A DNA stretch of 64,000 bases from JAEUIE01 sp035430005 (GCA_035430005.1 DAOMFV010000011.1:1-64000); one strand, 5' to 3'; numbered from the stretch's first letter, positions 43,386-54,488 are shown. Translations and numbers: made by a program. Notes: generated from the letters alone by a model not told the origin.

Positions 43386-44596
43386 TGAGTACTCCAACTC
43401 TGTCGTACCAGCAGCATGACGTACAGCAGCAGATACAGCACTACCCCCACTGCCAGGGAATTGGGCCAGACGGGATGCTCATTCCAGAAGGTGATTGTCG
43501 CACTGCCGAATTGCTTGTCTGGCTCTACTTCTACCGAGAGTTGATCGTACAGCGCGTGCCGTCTGCCTTGGTTACTTTCATAGTACTCGCGCTGGATATG
43601 ATCCTGATCGTCCAACACCACCCAATGGCGACGGTATTGCTTGGGAATCCATCGTTCGATGGGAAACTTCGTATCTGCCAGCCATTGGAAGAGTGACTTG
43701 AGTTGCATGGGCCAATCTTTGACAGAATTGACGCTCAAGTGCAGTTCGTCGGTGTGATTTGGTTTGACGAGCGGCATGAATTGTTGACTGGAGAGCCTGA
43801 CCCCAGGCGAAACCTGCTTCAGCGAGGAGCCATCCCAACGCCATCGGCTATGTACCATTTCATTGCGAGAACTATCATGCGCTAAGAGCAGCGAGTCATT
43901 GGTGAGGAAACAAAAGGACGACACCTTCTTCGCTGATTGGAGCGGTTCGATAAGGACGGCATTCTCCCAATCGATCAGGTAGAAGGTGTCATTTCCCCGG
44001 TCTACGCAAGCCAGCAGTTTGCCATCAGGCGAGAAGGACAGGCATTGGGTATTTCCTACCTTGATCGAACGTTCTTTTTTCGTGTTGATATCGAACATCC
44101 GAATGAACACGCCCTCCGTAAAAGCCACTCTGCTGTGATCACCGGCAATCTGGCCCAGAGGATTGTTCGGGATGGTGAATCGCCTCAGCACCTTTCCTGT
44201 GACCGGGTCAAGGATGCAGTAACGCATTTCTACAGAAACATTGGCGTTGGGATTTCCTAAACGGATGTACTCATGGCAAAGCACTGCATCTCCTGAAAAA
44301 GACATCAGGCTGACGCTGGAACCGAAATAAGGAATATCCCCCGTCAACGGCGGCAGTTCGAGCTTCAATCGGCGAATCACCGTCGGATCGCAGCCTGCTC
44401 GGGTTTCGATCCACCAGTTCTTTCTCTCAGCGTCGCCTGTCAGGGTCGTCCATTCTTTGCGGGCTTCGTCAAACTTGTCGAAGCTGACCGGACGTGCCTC
44501 CTCGATTTGCCACAGTGGTTGACTCAACCAGTCGCTGGCGAACCAGGCTGCAACGCCGGCGACGAACAGAAAGAGTAGATGCCAGTACCATTTCAT
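43382..44596 (-). CDS. Membrane protein with WD40-like domain, unknown
   Basis: 404 residues: an N-terminal transmembrane helix (about 5-24), a long outer domain with propeller-like strands ('SFSGDAVLCHEYIRLG', 'LSFSPDGKLLACVDRGNDTFYLID', 'SSFCFLTNDSLLLAHDSS'), and a second transmembrane helix near the C-terminus (about 377-396). No catalytic motif found. The last residues (QSWSTQ) and the TAG stop come from the boundary with a family C repeat, so the native C-terminus may have differed. Confidence 0.72.
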   Translation of the reverse strand: MKWYWHLLFLFVAGVAAWFASDWLSQPLWQIEEARPVSFDKFDEARKEWTTLTGDAERKNWWIETRAGCDPTVIRRLKLELPPLTGDIPYFGSSVSLMSFSGDAVLCHEYIRLGNPNANVSVEMRYCILDPVTGKVLRRFTIPNNPLGQIAGDHSRVAFTEGVFIRMFDINTKKERSIKVGNTQCLSFSPDGKLLACVDRGNDTFYLIDWENAVLIEPLQSAKKVSSFCFLTNDSLLLAHDSSRNEMVHSRWRWDGSSLKQVSPGVRLSSQQFMPLVKPNHTDELHLSVNSVKDWPMQLKSLFQWLADTKFPIERWIPKQYRRHWVVLDDQDHIQREYYESNQGRRHALYDQLSVEVEPDKQFGSATITFWNEHPVWPNSLAVGVVLYLLLYVMLLVRQSWSTQ

Positions 44597-44646
44597 GGTA
44601 ACAGTTTACGATACCACAGTTACGCTCCAGTGATATGAGAAATGCT

Positions 44647-45627
44647 CTAAGCTTTCTTGCAACCGCACTCGGGTGAGGTAAACGTGATGTCCAATTCGCC
44701 ATGTTCCAGTTCAAGGTTTTTCATCATGTGCTGAACCATGCCATCGTGCGCTTTCCTGTATTCAGCCATGGGGAAACGTTCCGTTTTCTTCGTAGAGACT
44801 GGGGCCACAAAGCCGAAGAACCTGGCGAACTGTTCCTGGGTTGCCCTCCTGGCAACCTCGTAGGCCAGTTCAAAGTAGGTCTTGCCGTTATTCGGGCCGC
44901 CTGCCACTTTCTGTTTGCCGCGAATGGAATCGGCTGAATCCTTGTTGATATATTCGTGATCCGGCGTGCCTGAGGGGCACAAGTGCTTGCCCCAGCGCCA
45001 GGTACCGCTAATGATGCCGGTTGGCAGCGAGTTGTACGTTCCATCCCAAACGGGAATAGGGTAAACCCCATTTTGCTGATGTATCTCCACCCACGTCGAG
45101 TGAGCATAGAAATCCTGCACCGTGTGCAGGAGGTGACCGAACGAAGTGCGGGCGCTCAGGCTGCTGCTATTGCCAATGCGGTTGATAATATCCCACTTGT
45201 CCTGGATCTGTTGAATGCCTTCGCGAAAATGGCAATTATCGAAATGCACTTCATTGGATCCCTGCCAGACATCCATGTCCAAATTGGACTGAATGATCCA
45301 CCACAATCCCAGTCGGCCCAGCGCGCCGCAGGCCACATAGTGCTCTCCCACTTCATGGGTGATGTCATCATGATTGCCCAGAGTAAAATCTGCTTCAAAT
45401 ACTGCCGCTGGGGCGACATGTTCATGTGCCTGAATGCAGACGGTAATCTCATTTTGCAGCTTAGGGCCGCCATTGATGCCTTTGAAGTCTTTGAATGAAT
45501 AGCTGATCCATTTCTTCTTCAACCCATCCTTAGCGGCGTGAATAGCAAGGTTTAGCGCCTCGCTGAAATTACCCCGGTCTGAGGTACCTGAAAAGTCCCT
45601 GGGTGCGACCGCTTCGGAAGAACTCAT
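44647..45627 (-). CDS. Het-C / zinc phospholipase C-like protein
   Basis: 326 residues. The segment 'FGHLLHTVQDFYAHSTWVEIH' (about 171-191) matches the 'LHTxQDFYSHSNWVE' motif of Het-C-like and VWA7-type proteins, whose fold resembles zinc-dependent phospholipase C. Additional His/Asp clusters ('QAHEHVAPAAVFEADFTLGNHDDITHEVGEHY' region, about 67-98) could complete a metal site. No signal peptide is seen. GGAG lies 7 bases before the ATG. The enzyme class is inferred from one motif; the substrate is unknown. Confidence 0.75.
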   Translation of the reverse strand: MSSSEAVAPRDFSGTSDRGNFSEALNLAIHAAKDGLKKKWISYSFKDFKGINGGPKLQNEITVCIQAHEHVAPAAVFEADFTLGNHDDITHEVGEHYVACGALGRLGLWWIIQSNLDMDVWQGSNEVHFDNCHFREGIQQIQDKWDIINRIGNSSSLSARTSFGHLLHTVQDFYAHSTWVEIHQQNGVYPIPVWDGTYNSLPTGIISGTWRWGKHLCPSGTPDHEYINKDSADSIRGKQKVAGGPNNGKTYFELAYEVARRATQEQFARFFGFVAPVSTKKTERFPMAEYRKAHDGMVQHMMKNLELEHGELDITFTSPECGCKKA

Positions 45628-45777
45628 GTCTTAACTCCAAACTTCTAGGATGGAAGAACCCGGTGGCGTCGCCGGTCACCACAAGGTACCGGATCAACTG
45701 CCTGGGCAAGTGTTCAAATAACTAAGCGTAATTGGGACACGTTCTATTTCAGATATTTGGAAATTTCCTGTCGAGGC

Positions 45778-45880
45778 TATCACGCAGTGCTGCTAGGCGA
45801 TTGCACCCTAACACTGCGTGACAGGGGGGCGAGCATCAAGTGAATGGTTGGGATTCATTGGCGCTGTCACGCAGTGGCAC
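45778..45880. repeat. Inverted repeats, family J
   Basis: ATCACGCAGTG (about 45779), CACTGCGTGACA (about 45812) and TGTCACGCAGTG (about 45865): three copies of one 11-12 base word in alternating orientation. The stretch 45628-45777 before it holds no recognised feature. Confidence 0.65.
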
Positions 45881-45909
45881 GGTCTTCGCCGCTGAGCCAC
45901 ATCTAATTC

Positions 45910-45987
45910 GTAGCCGAAGTCGTGAGACTTCAGAGCAATGACACAAAGTCAAGCCCATGCGATCCGAAGTCTCACGACTTCGGCTAC
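45910..45987. repeat. Paired-hairpin repeat family C, doublet
   Basis: 78 bp; arms identical in core to the copies at 41997 and 43307, spacer ending ATGCGATCC. It lies about 100 bases before the beta-oxidation fusion gene. Confidence 0.88.
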
Positions 45988-46090
45988 CGCCATGGCACGG
46001 GTTTGGCTACACTACCATCGAAAGAGGCGTGTATTTCCGCCCCCGTGCCACTAGGATGTCAAAGAACAAGCTCTCCAAGGAACACTCTCT

Positions 46091-48250
46091 ATGAGCAGTA
46101 CCCCGGCGATCAAGCTGACCTTCCCCGAACCGGATATCGCTCTGCTGACTCTGGACACGCCCAACAAAGGGGCCAACGTCCTCAGTCGTGGCTTTCTGGC
46201 GGAGCTGCGCGATCACTTTACGAACCTGGGCAAACGGACCGATCTTGCTGGGCTGATCATTGCCTCCGGCAAGCCGGGCGTCTTTGTCGCCGGGGCAGAC
46301 ATCACCGAGTTCATTGAGAACTTTGAATCGCCTAAAAGCGAAGTGATCGCTTTCAGCACGGGTGGCCGCTCGCTCTTCGAGCACCTGGCCAAGGCGAACT
46401 TCGTTTCGGTCGCAGCCATCGATGGCCTGTGCCTGGGTGGCGGCGCCGAACTGGCCCTTCAGTGCGACAGGCGAATCTTCGGGAGCAATCCCAAGGCGCA
46501 GTTCGGCTTCCCCGAAGTGAAGCTCGGCATCTTCCCCGGCTGGGGCGGCACCGTCCGCACTCCCCGCATCAGCAATATCGCCAATGCTCTGGAACTGTGT
46601 ACCAGCGGCGAGAACATTGATGGCCGAGCCTGCGTGATGCAGGGGCTGGCGACTGATGTGGTAACTTCCGAGAAGCTCATCGCCTCAGCCATCCAGTTGA
46701 TCCGTGAAGAACAAAAGAGTGGTCAGTTCAAGAAGGATCGGGTCAAGTGGGACAAGCCGATCAAGTTTAACCCCACCGAGATGGCGTTCATGGGAGCTAC
46801 TGCCACCGCCTACATTCAACAGCAGACCAAGGGCCAGTACCCTGCCCCGCTGGCCTGCCTTAAGCAGATCCTGACCACCGCCGGCCTGGATGCTGCCGCT
46901 GCCTACAAGGCCGAAGCTACCGCCTTTGCTGAACTCTTTGGCAGTCCCATCAATCGTGCCCTGGTCAACATCTTCCTGATTCTGGACAAGAACAAGAAGG
47001 ACATGGGCATTACCGCCAAAGTCGAGCCCAAGCCGATCAAGACCGTTGGCCTCTTCGGCGCAGGCATCATGGGTTCGGGCATTGCTGCCGCCTGCATCAA
47101 GAAAGGGCTGGAAGTTACTCAGAGCGATGTGAAGCCCGAAGCGCTCGCCGCCGGGGTGAAGAAGAGCCTCGAAGAAGCGAGCTTCGACAAGGCGGTCAAA
47201 GGCCCCGACGCCGGCAAGCTGGTTAAGCTCGTGCCGCTGATGCATGGCACGATGAAAGATGCCGACTTCGCCCAGTGCGATATGGTGATCGAAGTCGTTG
47301 TCGAAAATCCCGAAGTCAAGAAAGACCTCTACAAGCGAATCGAGCCGCTGCTGAAGCCGGGGGCGATCCTGGCCAGCAACACCTCGGTCATCTCCATCGG
47401 TCACCTAGCTGAAGGGCTGAAGAACCCCGACCGCTTTGTCGGCATCCACTTCTTCAATCCCGTCCGTCAGATGCCGCTGGTCGAAATCATCAAAGGCCCC
47501 AAGACCAGCGATGAAACGGTTGTGAGTGCCGTTGCCTTCGCCAAGAATCTGGGCAAGGTCACTGTCGTCGTCAAAGATGGCCCCGGCTTCCTCGTCAACC
47601 GTGTGCTCTTCCCCTATATGAATGAGGCGATGGAACTGATTATGGATGGCATGCCGCTGCGTGCCATCGATTCGGCTTCCAAGGCGTTCGGTATGCCGAT
47701 GGGCCCCATCACCTTGAGCGATGTGGTGGGCATGGACACCGCCATGCTCGCCGGCGGCGTGATGCTCAAGGCCTTCCCCGATCGGGTGATCCGTACTCCC
47801 GTACTGGAAGCCATCGTCAAAGCGGGACGTCTCGGTCAGAAGACCAATGCCGGCTTCTTCAAGTATGGCGGCGGCAAGAAGGACAAGGCTCAAGATGACC
47901 CGGCTGTTGAAGCGATCATCGCACCGTTCCGCCGTTCCGGCACCCCGCCGACCGAGAAGCAGGCGATGGATCGGCTCTTCCTGCCGATGCTGCTCGAAGC
48001 GACCCGCATCCTTCAGGAGAAGAAAGTCCGACATGCTTCGGATGTCGATCTGGGCGTGATCAATGGCATCGGCTTCCCGCCGTTCAAGGGCGGCCTGATG
48101 TTCTGGGCCGATACCGTCGGGGCCGCCAACATCGTGGATATGCTCAAGCCTTATGAAGCCCTCGGCGAACGGTTCAAGCCCACGCCACTACTGTTGGAAC
48201 TGGCTTCGAGTGGCAATAACTTCTACGATCTGCCGCCGAACGAGATTTAG
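46091..48250 (+). CDS. Enoyl-CoA hydratase/3-hydroxyacyl-CoA dehydrogenase fusion (FadJ/FadB-like)
   Basis: 719 residues. The N-terminal hydratase domain (1-190) has the oxyanion segments 'GVFVAGADI' and 'DGLCLGGGAELALQCDRR'. The NAD-binding dehydrogenase domain begins near 314 ('VGLFGAGIMGSGIAAACIKKGLEV'), with 'NTSVISIGHLAEGLKNPDRFVGIHFFNPV' carrying the catalytic His, and two C-terminal helical repeats. It performs hydration and oxidation in beta-oxidation. The preceding AAGGA supports the ATG. The thiolase gene follows after a family B repeat, giving a FadBA-like pair. FadJ versus FadB cannot be decided here. Confidence 0.93.
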   Translation: MSSTPAIKLTFPEPDIALLTLDTPNKGANVLSRGFLAELRDHFTNLGKRTDLAGLIIASGKPGVFVAGADITEFIENFESPKSEVIAFSTGGRSLFEHLAKANFVSVAAIDGLCLGGGAELALQCDRRIFGSNPKAQFGFPEVKLGIFPGWGGTVRTPRISNIANALELCTSGENIDGRACVMQGLATDVVTSEKLIASAIQLIREEQKSGQFKKDRVKWDKPIKFNPTEMAFMGATATAYIQQQTKGQYPAPLACLKQILTTAGLDAAAAYKAEATAFAELFGSPINRALVNIFLILDKNKKDMGITAKVEPKPIKTVGLFGAGIMGSGIAAACIKKGLEVTQSDVKPEALAAGVKKSLEEASFDKAVKGPDAGKLVKLVPLMHGTMKDADFAQCDMVIEVVVENPEVKKDLYKRIEPLLKPGAILASNTSVISIGHLAEGLKNPDRFVGIHFFNPVRQMPLVEIIKGPKTSDETVVSAVAFAKNLGKVTVVVKDGPGFLVNRVLFPYMNEAMELIMDGMPLRAIDSASKAFGMPMGPITLSDVVGMDTAMLAGGVMLKAFPDRVIRTPVLEAIVKAGRLGQKTNAGFFKYGGGKKDKAQDDPAVEAIIAPFRRSGTPPTEKQAMDRLFLPMLLEATRILQEKKVRHASDVDLGVINGIGFPPFKGGLMFWADTVGAANIVDMLKPYEALGERFKPTPLLLELASSGNNFYDLPPNEI

Positions 48251-48251
48251 A

Positions 48252-48348
48252 GTTGCCATCACGCTCCGCGTGATGATGCAGCCGCCGAGATCAAAACACT
48301 AACCCCTGACATTGCACACCCATACATCACGCGGAGCGTGATGGCAAC
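48252..48348. repeat. Paired-hairpin repeat family B, perfect doublet
   Basis: The 24-base arms (GTTGCCATCACGC... and ...GCGTGATGGCAAC) are exact reverse complements, 49 bases apart. Each arm contains the palindrome CATCACGC/GCGTGATG. It lies between the two beta-oxidation genes. Confidence 0.92.
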
Positions 48349-48363
48349 CATAAGGCCACTCCC

Positions 48364-49521
48364 ATGAAACGTCCCGTCATTGTCGCCTGTGCCCGTACTC
48401 CCATCGGCCGTGCCCACAAGGAAAAGGGCTGGTATCGCAATGTTCGTTCCGACGATCTGGCTACCGCCGTGGTCAAAGCTGTGGTCGCGCGCTCCGGCAT
48501 CGATCCCAAAGAGATCGACGATCTCGTTCTCGGCTGTGCCTTCCCCGAAAAGGAACAGGGACTCAACGTCGGCCGGGCCGTCAGCCTGATGGCGGGTCTG
48601 CCGTTCACCGTCTCCGGGGCGACGGTCAACCGCTGGTGCGGCTCGAGTCTGCAGGCGCTCAATCAGGCGTCGCACTCCATTATCGCCGGCGCGGAGGATG
48701 CCCAGATCGTCGGCGGTTTGGAACACATGCAGCACATCCCGATGGATACTATCGGCGAGATCAACCCCATGCTCTTCAACCAGACGAGCAAGGCCGCCAT
48801 GATGATGGGGGTGACCGCCGAGTTCCTGGCCCAGGCGAACATGATCAGCCGGAAAGAACAGGATACGTTCGCCATGAACAGCCACCTCAAGGCGGCGAAG
48901 GCCCATGCCGAGGGGCAGTTCAAGAAGGAGATCGTGCCGATCTATGGTCACGATGAAGCGGGCCAGCGCATCTTGTGTGAGACCGATCAGTGCGTTCGTG
49001 CCGATGCTTCGCTCGAATCTATGGGCGCGCTGCCTCCCGCCTTCATGCCCGGCAAGGGCACCGTCACCGCCGGCAACAGTTCACCGCTGAACGATGGCGC
49101 TGCGGCGCTGCTCATCATGTCCGAAGAGAAGGCCAAGGCACTGGGGCTGAAGCCATTGGTGCGTGTTGTCGCTACCGCAGCGATCGGCGTCGAACCCTGC
49201 GTGATGGGCACCGGCCCGGTACCGGCCACCCAGAAAGCGCTCAAGCGTGCCGGCATGACATTGGACAACATCGATGTCATCGAACTGAACGAAGCCTTCG
49301 CCTCCCAGTCGCTCGCCTGCATCCGCATGCTCAAGCTGGATGAGAGCAAGATCAACGTCCGGGGCGGTGCCATCGCCATCGGCCACCCGCTCGGCGCCAG
49401 CGGCGCGAGAATCAGCACCACGCTCATCCACAACATGATCGACGGCAACAAGAACGTCGGTTTGGCGACCATGTGCATCGGCATGGGTCAGGGCATCGCG
49501 ACGATCTTTGAGAGGGTGTAG
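48364..49521 (+). CDS. Acetyl-CoA C-acyltransferase (thiolase)
   Basis: 385 residues. Nucleophile Cys92 lies in 'TVNRWCGSSLQAL'. The substrate-activating His is in 'GGAIAIGHPLGASGARI' and the second Cys in 'GLATMCIGMGQGIATIFE'. 'NGTVTAGNSSPLNDGAAA' is represented as 'KGTVTAGNSSPLNDGAAALLIM'-type sequence, as usual. It cleaves 3-ketoacyl-CoA in the last step of beta-oxidation. It follows the hydratase/dehydrogenase fusion by 113 bases on the same strand, and the 81-residue gene follows closely. Confidence 0.94.
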   Translation: MKRPVIVACARTPIGRAHKEKGWYRNVRSDDLATAVVKAVVARSGIDPKEIDDLVLGCAFPEKEQGLNVGRAVSLMAGLPFTVSGATVNRWCGSSLQALNQASHSIIAGAEDAQIVGGLEHMQHIPMDTIGEINPMLFNQTSKAAMMMGVTAEFLAQANMISRKEQDTFAMNSHLKAAKAHAEGQFKKEIVPIYGHDEAGQRILCETDQCVRADASLESMGALPPAFMPGKGTVTAGNSSPLNDGAAALLIMSEEKAKALGLKPLVRVVATAAIGVEPCVMGTGPVPATQKALKRAGMTLDNIDVIELNEAFASQSLACIRMLKLDESKINVRGGAIAIGHPLGASGARISTTLIHNMIDGNKNVGLATMCIGMGQGIATIFERV

Positions 49522-49540
49522 TGTCAATCTGGAGAATGAC

Positions 49541-49786
49541 ATGTATCAACCGGCGCATGTTGATGGTCGTTCTTTGATCATTCTCCAGCGTCGAGGCCAT
49601 AAGTATTCCGTCAGAGCAAGCGGTGAATTGCTCCATGATGGGGAAGTATTGGAACTAGTCGGCGAAGGCCAAAGGAGAGTTGTTACGGACCAAGAGCTGG
49701 CTTCATTCATGGATGTCTTACCCAATACTCGACTTCCTTTGTGTCAGGGATTCGATTTCTTTCTTATTGTCGAGGAGAGCATCTGA
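49541..49786 (+). CDS. Small conserved-looking protein, unknown
   Basis: 81 residues (MYQPAHVDGRSLIILQRRGH...). No transmembrane segment or known motif; mixed alpha/beta composition with an acidic C-terminus (FFLIVEESI). GGAG lies 7 bases before ATG 49541, and the gene starts 19 bases after the thiolase stop, so it is probably cotranscribed with beta-oxidation genes. Function unknown. Confidence 0.65.
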   Translation: MYQPAHVDGRSLIILQRRGHKYSVRASGELLHDGEVLELVGEGQRRVVTDQELASFMDVLPNTRLPLCQGFDFFLIVEESI

Positions 49787-49810
49787 TCGGCACTCTCCGT
49801 AGCGTAGTAG

Positions 49811-49926
49811 CGTAGGGTGTGTCGAACTGTACTCAGTACTCAGTGAGACGCACCGAAGTTGGTGGGGCTCGCTTGGACTTGCACACGGCCTGTTACGGGA
49901 CAGATCAGCGCTCGACCCACCCTACG
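49811..49926. repeat. Paired-hairpin repeat family F
   Basis: Left arm CGTAGGGTGTGTCGA and right arm GCTCGACCCACCCTACG, inverted. The tighter copy is at 54188-54257. It occupies the roughly 300-base gap before the acyl-CoA synthetase gene, which holds no gene. Confidence 0.7.
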
Positions 49927-50084
49927 GTTCTCCGCCTTGCTGGCCGTCCTTTCCATTGAAGATGTCTACCCCCTGTCAATGATTCGCCTTCCGTAATACC
50001 GCAGGTTGTGTATCATCAAGTCAGCAGGCACGGCCACACTACGGTGGTCGTGGTATCCATTCATCCACTTGCACAGTGTGAATC

Positions 50085-51770
<1,686 letters not shown>

Positions 51771-51932
51771 TTGACTGCCACCCAACCCCCTAACCGTCAC
51801 AATCCCCCAGCGGGTTTCCCCGGAATCTGGGGCTTGTAGCCCATGAGCCGCTTGACGTGATGCTCCCCGCCAGTTAGCCTGAATAGCACATCAATTGCTG
51901 CTGTCTCGACGCAGCCTTCAGGGGACCCACCC

Positions 51933-53297
51933 ATGTTCGCGGTCAAACGCTCGATCCTCATTCTGTCGTTGTTGGTGTCTGCCACATCGATAGCGGTGTC
52001 GCAGCCACCCAAAGGGCAATTCGCTCCGCTCGATCGAGAGCGCGAAGAGGTTGCCGAAAAAGACATTCCTAAATCTTCCGACACTAATCTGGCGTATCGC
52101 CTGGCGCTCTCAGCTGAGCCTGATTATGTCATCCACAATGCAGCTGAACTGGCTGCCATTGAGAAGGTGATCAAGTATTACCTCTATCGCCTCACGTGGG
52201 AGGAAGTGCAGAAGGATCGAGACGCAAGCCGGGTTGGCACGGTGGGCACCATCATGTCAGATATCATCGGTACCACCGAGAATAGCCCGCGCCTTCTGCC
52301 TCGCACCTTTGTTGGGCCAGCTTCTGACCAGGATGTAGCCGCCACCCGCAAACGCCAACTGGCTTACGTGCAGCAGGTTGCACCGATCATGATCAAGCAT
52401 GCCAAACTGGTGATGCAGAATAAGCAGTACATTGCCCGCATCAACGGCGCCCGGGTGCTGGCCAGACTGGCCGAGTGGGGCCAGGAAGCCGCGGTTGATG
52501 AACTGATCAACATCATCAATCATCCCGGCGAGCATGATGCCGTACGGCTCTGGGCCTTCCGCGGGCTGGAAGAGATTTTCGCTCTGAACGGGACGAACGA
52601 TATTCGGGCGAAGGAACTGTTCCAGAGCAAAGACGGCGCGCTCCGATTCAAGACTGCCCTGTTCACCGTTTACGACTGGCTGAACGCCAACACCAAAGTG
52701 CCCGAATCCCGGCTGCAGTACCTGCATCCGGAAGAGGTGGAGGCCCTGCGTTACGTTCGCCGAGCAGCAGAACGGGCGCTCGGCGCCAGCCGTCGGCCTC
52801 TCATCGTCGATGAACGGGCGGCAGGCAAACAGGAAGGCCCCATCGCGGAACTGCTGAACCGCATCGTCGCCGGCGACGCCGGCATCACCCCGGCTGCCAG
52901 CCCGCGCGAACGGCTCGATGCCACTATTGCGCTGTGTCAGCTTCGCACGGACTTTAGTCCCAGTTATCAGCCAGACTATTCCGCCTATCAGATTGGCAAA
53001 TTCCTGACCGACCTGGGCGCTAAGGCCAACGCGGATCTGGATAACAAGGGTGCAACGGCGTTCGCCTGGCCTCTGGAAGCTCAGCGACTCTATGTCGCCA
53101 TCGCCGGATTCGCCGCCCAGAAGACCATTCAACCGGTGGCCACTTATCTGCAAAGCTTCAAAGGCAAGGCTGATGCATTGTTAGTCTTCCTGGACGATTT
53201 CACGAAGAACACCGATGCGGTCAAGAACCTGGCCGATTGGCTCCAAAATAACCAGCCTCCCAACAAAGAGGTCTTCAAGCCGCTTCCACAGAAGTAA
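51933..53297 (+). CDS. Exported HEAT-like protein, unknown
   Basis: 454 residues with a signal peptide (about 1-23). The middle contains helical pairs like HEAT/Armadillo repeats ('INGARVLARLAEWGQEAAVDELINIINHPGEHDAVRLWAFRGLEEI'), and the remainder is largely helical. No enzymatic motif. AGGGGA lies about 8 bases before the ATG. Likely a periplasmic scaffold or a planctomycete-specific protein; low-scoring antisense frames across it are shadows. Confidence 0.75.
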   Translation: MFAVKRSILILSLLVSATSIAVSQPPKGQFAPLDREREEVAEKDIPKSSDTNLAYRLALSAEPDYVIHNAAELAAIEKVIKYYLYRLTWEEVQKDRDASRVGTVGTIMSDIIGTTENSPRLLPRTFVGPASDQDVAATRKRQLAYVQQVAPIMIKHAKLVMQNKQYIARINGARVLARLAEWGQEAAVDELINIINHPGEHDAVRLWAFRGLEEIFALNGTNDIRAKELFQSKDGALRFKTALFTVYDWLNANTKVPESRLQYLHPEEVEALRYVRRAAERALGASRRPLIVDERAAGKQEGPIAELLNRIVAGDAGITPAASPRERLDATIALCQLRTDFSPSYQPDYSAYQIGKFLTDLGAKANADLDNKGATAFAWPLEAQRLYVAIAGFAAQKTIQPVATYLQSFKGKADALLVFLDDFTKNTDAVKNLADWLQNNQPPNKEVFKPLPQK

Positions 53298-53452
53298 TGC
53301 CGTTCGCTTCGCAGTTGACCTTCATCTGGTATGCTCCTCCCCTTACCATGGTGAGGTTGGGTGGGGTTCTTCATCGCTGACAAAACCCCCTCCAACTCCC
53401 CCTTAGAAAGGGGGGAGCGTAAGACCGATCTCCTCTTCGTCTGGTAACCTGC

Positions 53453-54151
53453 ATGTCTTCCAAGCCTGTCGATCCGGGTACTGCCGACCTGGGCTTTGCC
53501 CGTATCGATCTGGCACGTCAGCAGCGGTGCGGCTTTCCCGAAGTCGTGTATGGTGAAGGCAAGACCGTTGAAGGCGTGGTGCAGATTGTCAAAACCCTGG
53601 CCCAGGCTCAGCAAGGCTGCCTGGTTACCCGAGTCAGCGATGCCCAGGCCCTGGCTCTCGGTGAAAGCTTCCCCCACGCTGAACAAGACCGCCTCGGCAA
53701 AACCTTCTGGCTGTCCGCTGAGGGGATGATAGCCCGAAGCGCGAGCGAGGGACGGGTCGCCATCGTCACAGCCGGCACCGCTGATCTGCCGGTAGCCCAC
53801 GAAGCCCAGGCGACGCTCAAAGCGATGGGTGTCACCACTGATCTCATTGCCGATGTCGGTGTAGCGGGGCTGCATCGGTTGCTTGCCCAGGTGGAACGCA
53901 TCCGTCAAGCCGATGTCGTCATCGTCGTGGCCGGGATGGAGGCGGCGCTCGCCAGTGTCGTCGGCGGCCTGGTCGCCTGCCCCGTCATCGGTGTGCCCAC
54001 CAGCGTTGGCTATGGTTCCCACTTCGGCGGCTTGACTGCGTTACTGGGGATGCTCAATAGTTGTGCCGCCAATGTGGCGTGTGTAAATATCGACGCAGGA
54101 TTTAAGGCAGGATATCTGGCGGGGTTGATGGTGAGGAAGGTGAGCAGCTAA
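53453..54151 (+). CDS. larB: Nickel-pincer cofactor biosynthesis protein LarB
   Basis: 232 residues. The N-terminal part ('DLGFARIDLARQQRCGFPEVVYGEGKT') and the PurE-like C-terminal domain ('VAIVTAGTADLPVAHEAQATLKAMG', 'VAGMEAALASVVGGLVACPVIGVPTSVGYG', 'LLGMLNSCAANVACVNIDAGFKAGYLA') are characteristic of LarB, which carboxylates and hydrolyses nicotinic-acid adenine dinucleotide to begin synthesis of the nickel pincer cofactor of lactate racemase. LarA, LarC and LarE are not in the window, so either they are elsewhere or the cofactor serves another enzyme. Confidence 0.92.
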   Translation: MSSKPVDPGTADLGFARIDLARQQRCGFPEVVYGEGKTVEGVVQIVKTLAQAQQGCLVTRVSDAQALALGESFPHAEQDRLGKTFWLSAEGMIARSASEGRVAIVTAGTADLPVAHEAQATLKAMGVTTDLIADVGVAGLHRLLAQVERIRQADVVIVVAGMEAALASVVGGLVACPVIGVPTSVGYGSHFGGLTALLGMLNSCAANVACVNIDAGFKAGYLAGLMVRKVSS

Positions 54152-54187
54152 AGCCTGTTGAACAGCTCGAAAGCTGTGGCAGCGGGA

Positions 54188-54257
54188 GGTAGGGTGGGTC
54201 GAGCGTCAAAGCTTCAGAGCAAGCGCGCTTGCAAGATCCAGCTCGACCCACCCTACG
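54188..54257. repeat. Paired-hairpin repeat family F, doublet
   Basis: GGTAGGGTGGGTCGAGC (54188-54204) and GCTCGACCCACCCTACG (54241-54257), a near-perfect inverted pair. An additional palindrome (AAGCGCGCTT) lies in the spacer. Confidence 0.85.
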
Positions 54258-54302
54258 ATACTGTGGGTTACGTTATCATACACAAATCCCAATGGACCAA
54301 GT

Positions 54303-54488
54303 ATGTTTCCGCTAGCCTACAGAACATGGGAAGATACTTTGGAAGCAGCGAACTATGTGCTTGGTCAAGGACTGACCTTAGCAAAAGGTTCGGTTGTACC
54401 AAGTCAAAACTATGTAATATCTCACGTTAAACCTGATAAGACAACGCTTCCAACTGCGAATGATACATGGCTTAGGAGATGGCAATGA
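54303..54488 (+). CDS. Small ORF coupled to the following gene, unknown
   Basis: 61 residues (MFPLAYRTWEDTLEAANYVL...), no recognised family. No clear ribosome site. Its TGA overlaps the next gene's ATG in an ATGA arrangement, which argues that it is translated. AT-rich like its downstream neighbour. Confidence 0.5.
   Translation: MFPLAYRTWEDTLEAANYVLGQGLTLAKGSVVPSQNYVISHVKPDKTTLPTANDTWLRRWQ

Noticed and set aside
46685..47404. 239-codon open frame antisense to the beta-oxidation fusion gene
   Set aside because: It mirrors the codons of a clearly identified gene on the other strand and has no motif or ribosome site. Similar long antisense frames at 47405-48034, 48259-48951, 51084-51800, 52257-53153, 53144-54022 and 60046-60858 were rejected for the same reason.
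53330..53450. Additional repeat upstream of larB (CCCCCTCCAACTCCCCCTTA and neighbours)
   Set aside because: It resembles purine/pyrimidine-rich intergenic sequence common in many genomes, but no clean inverted arms or second copy could be shown here.
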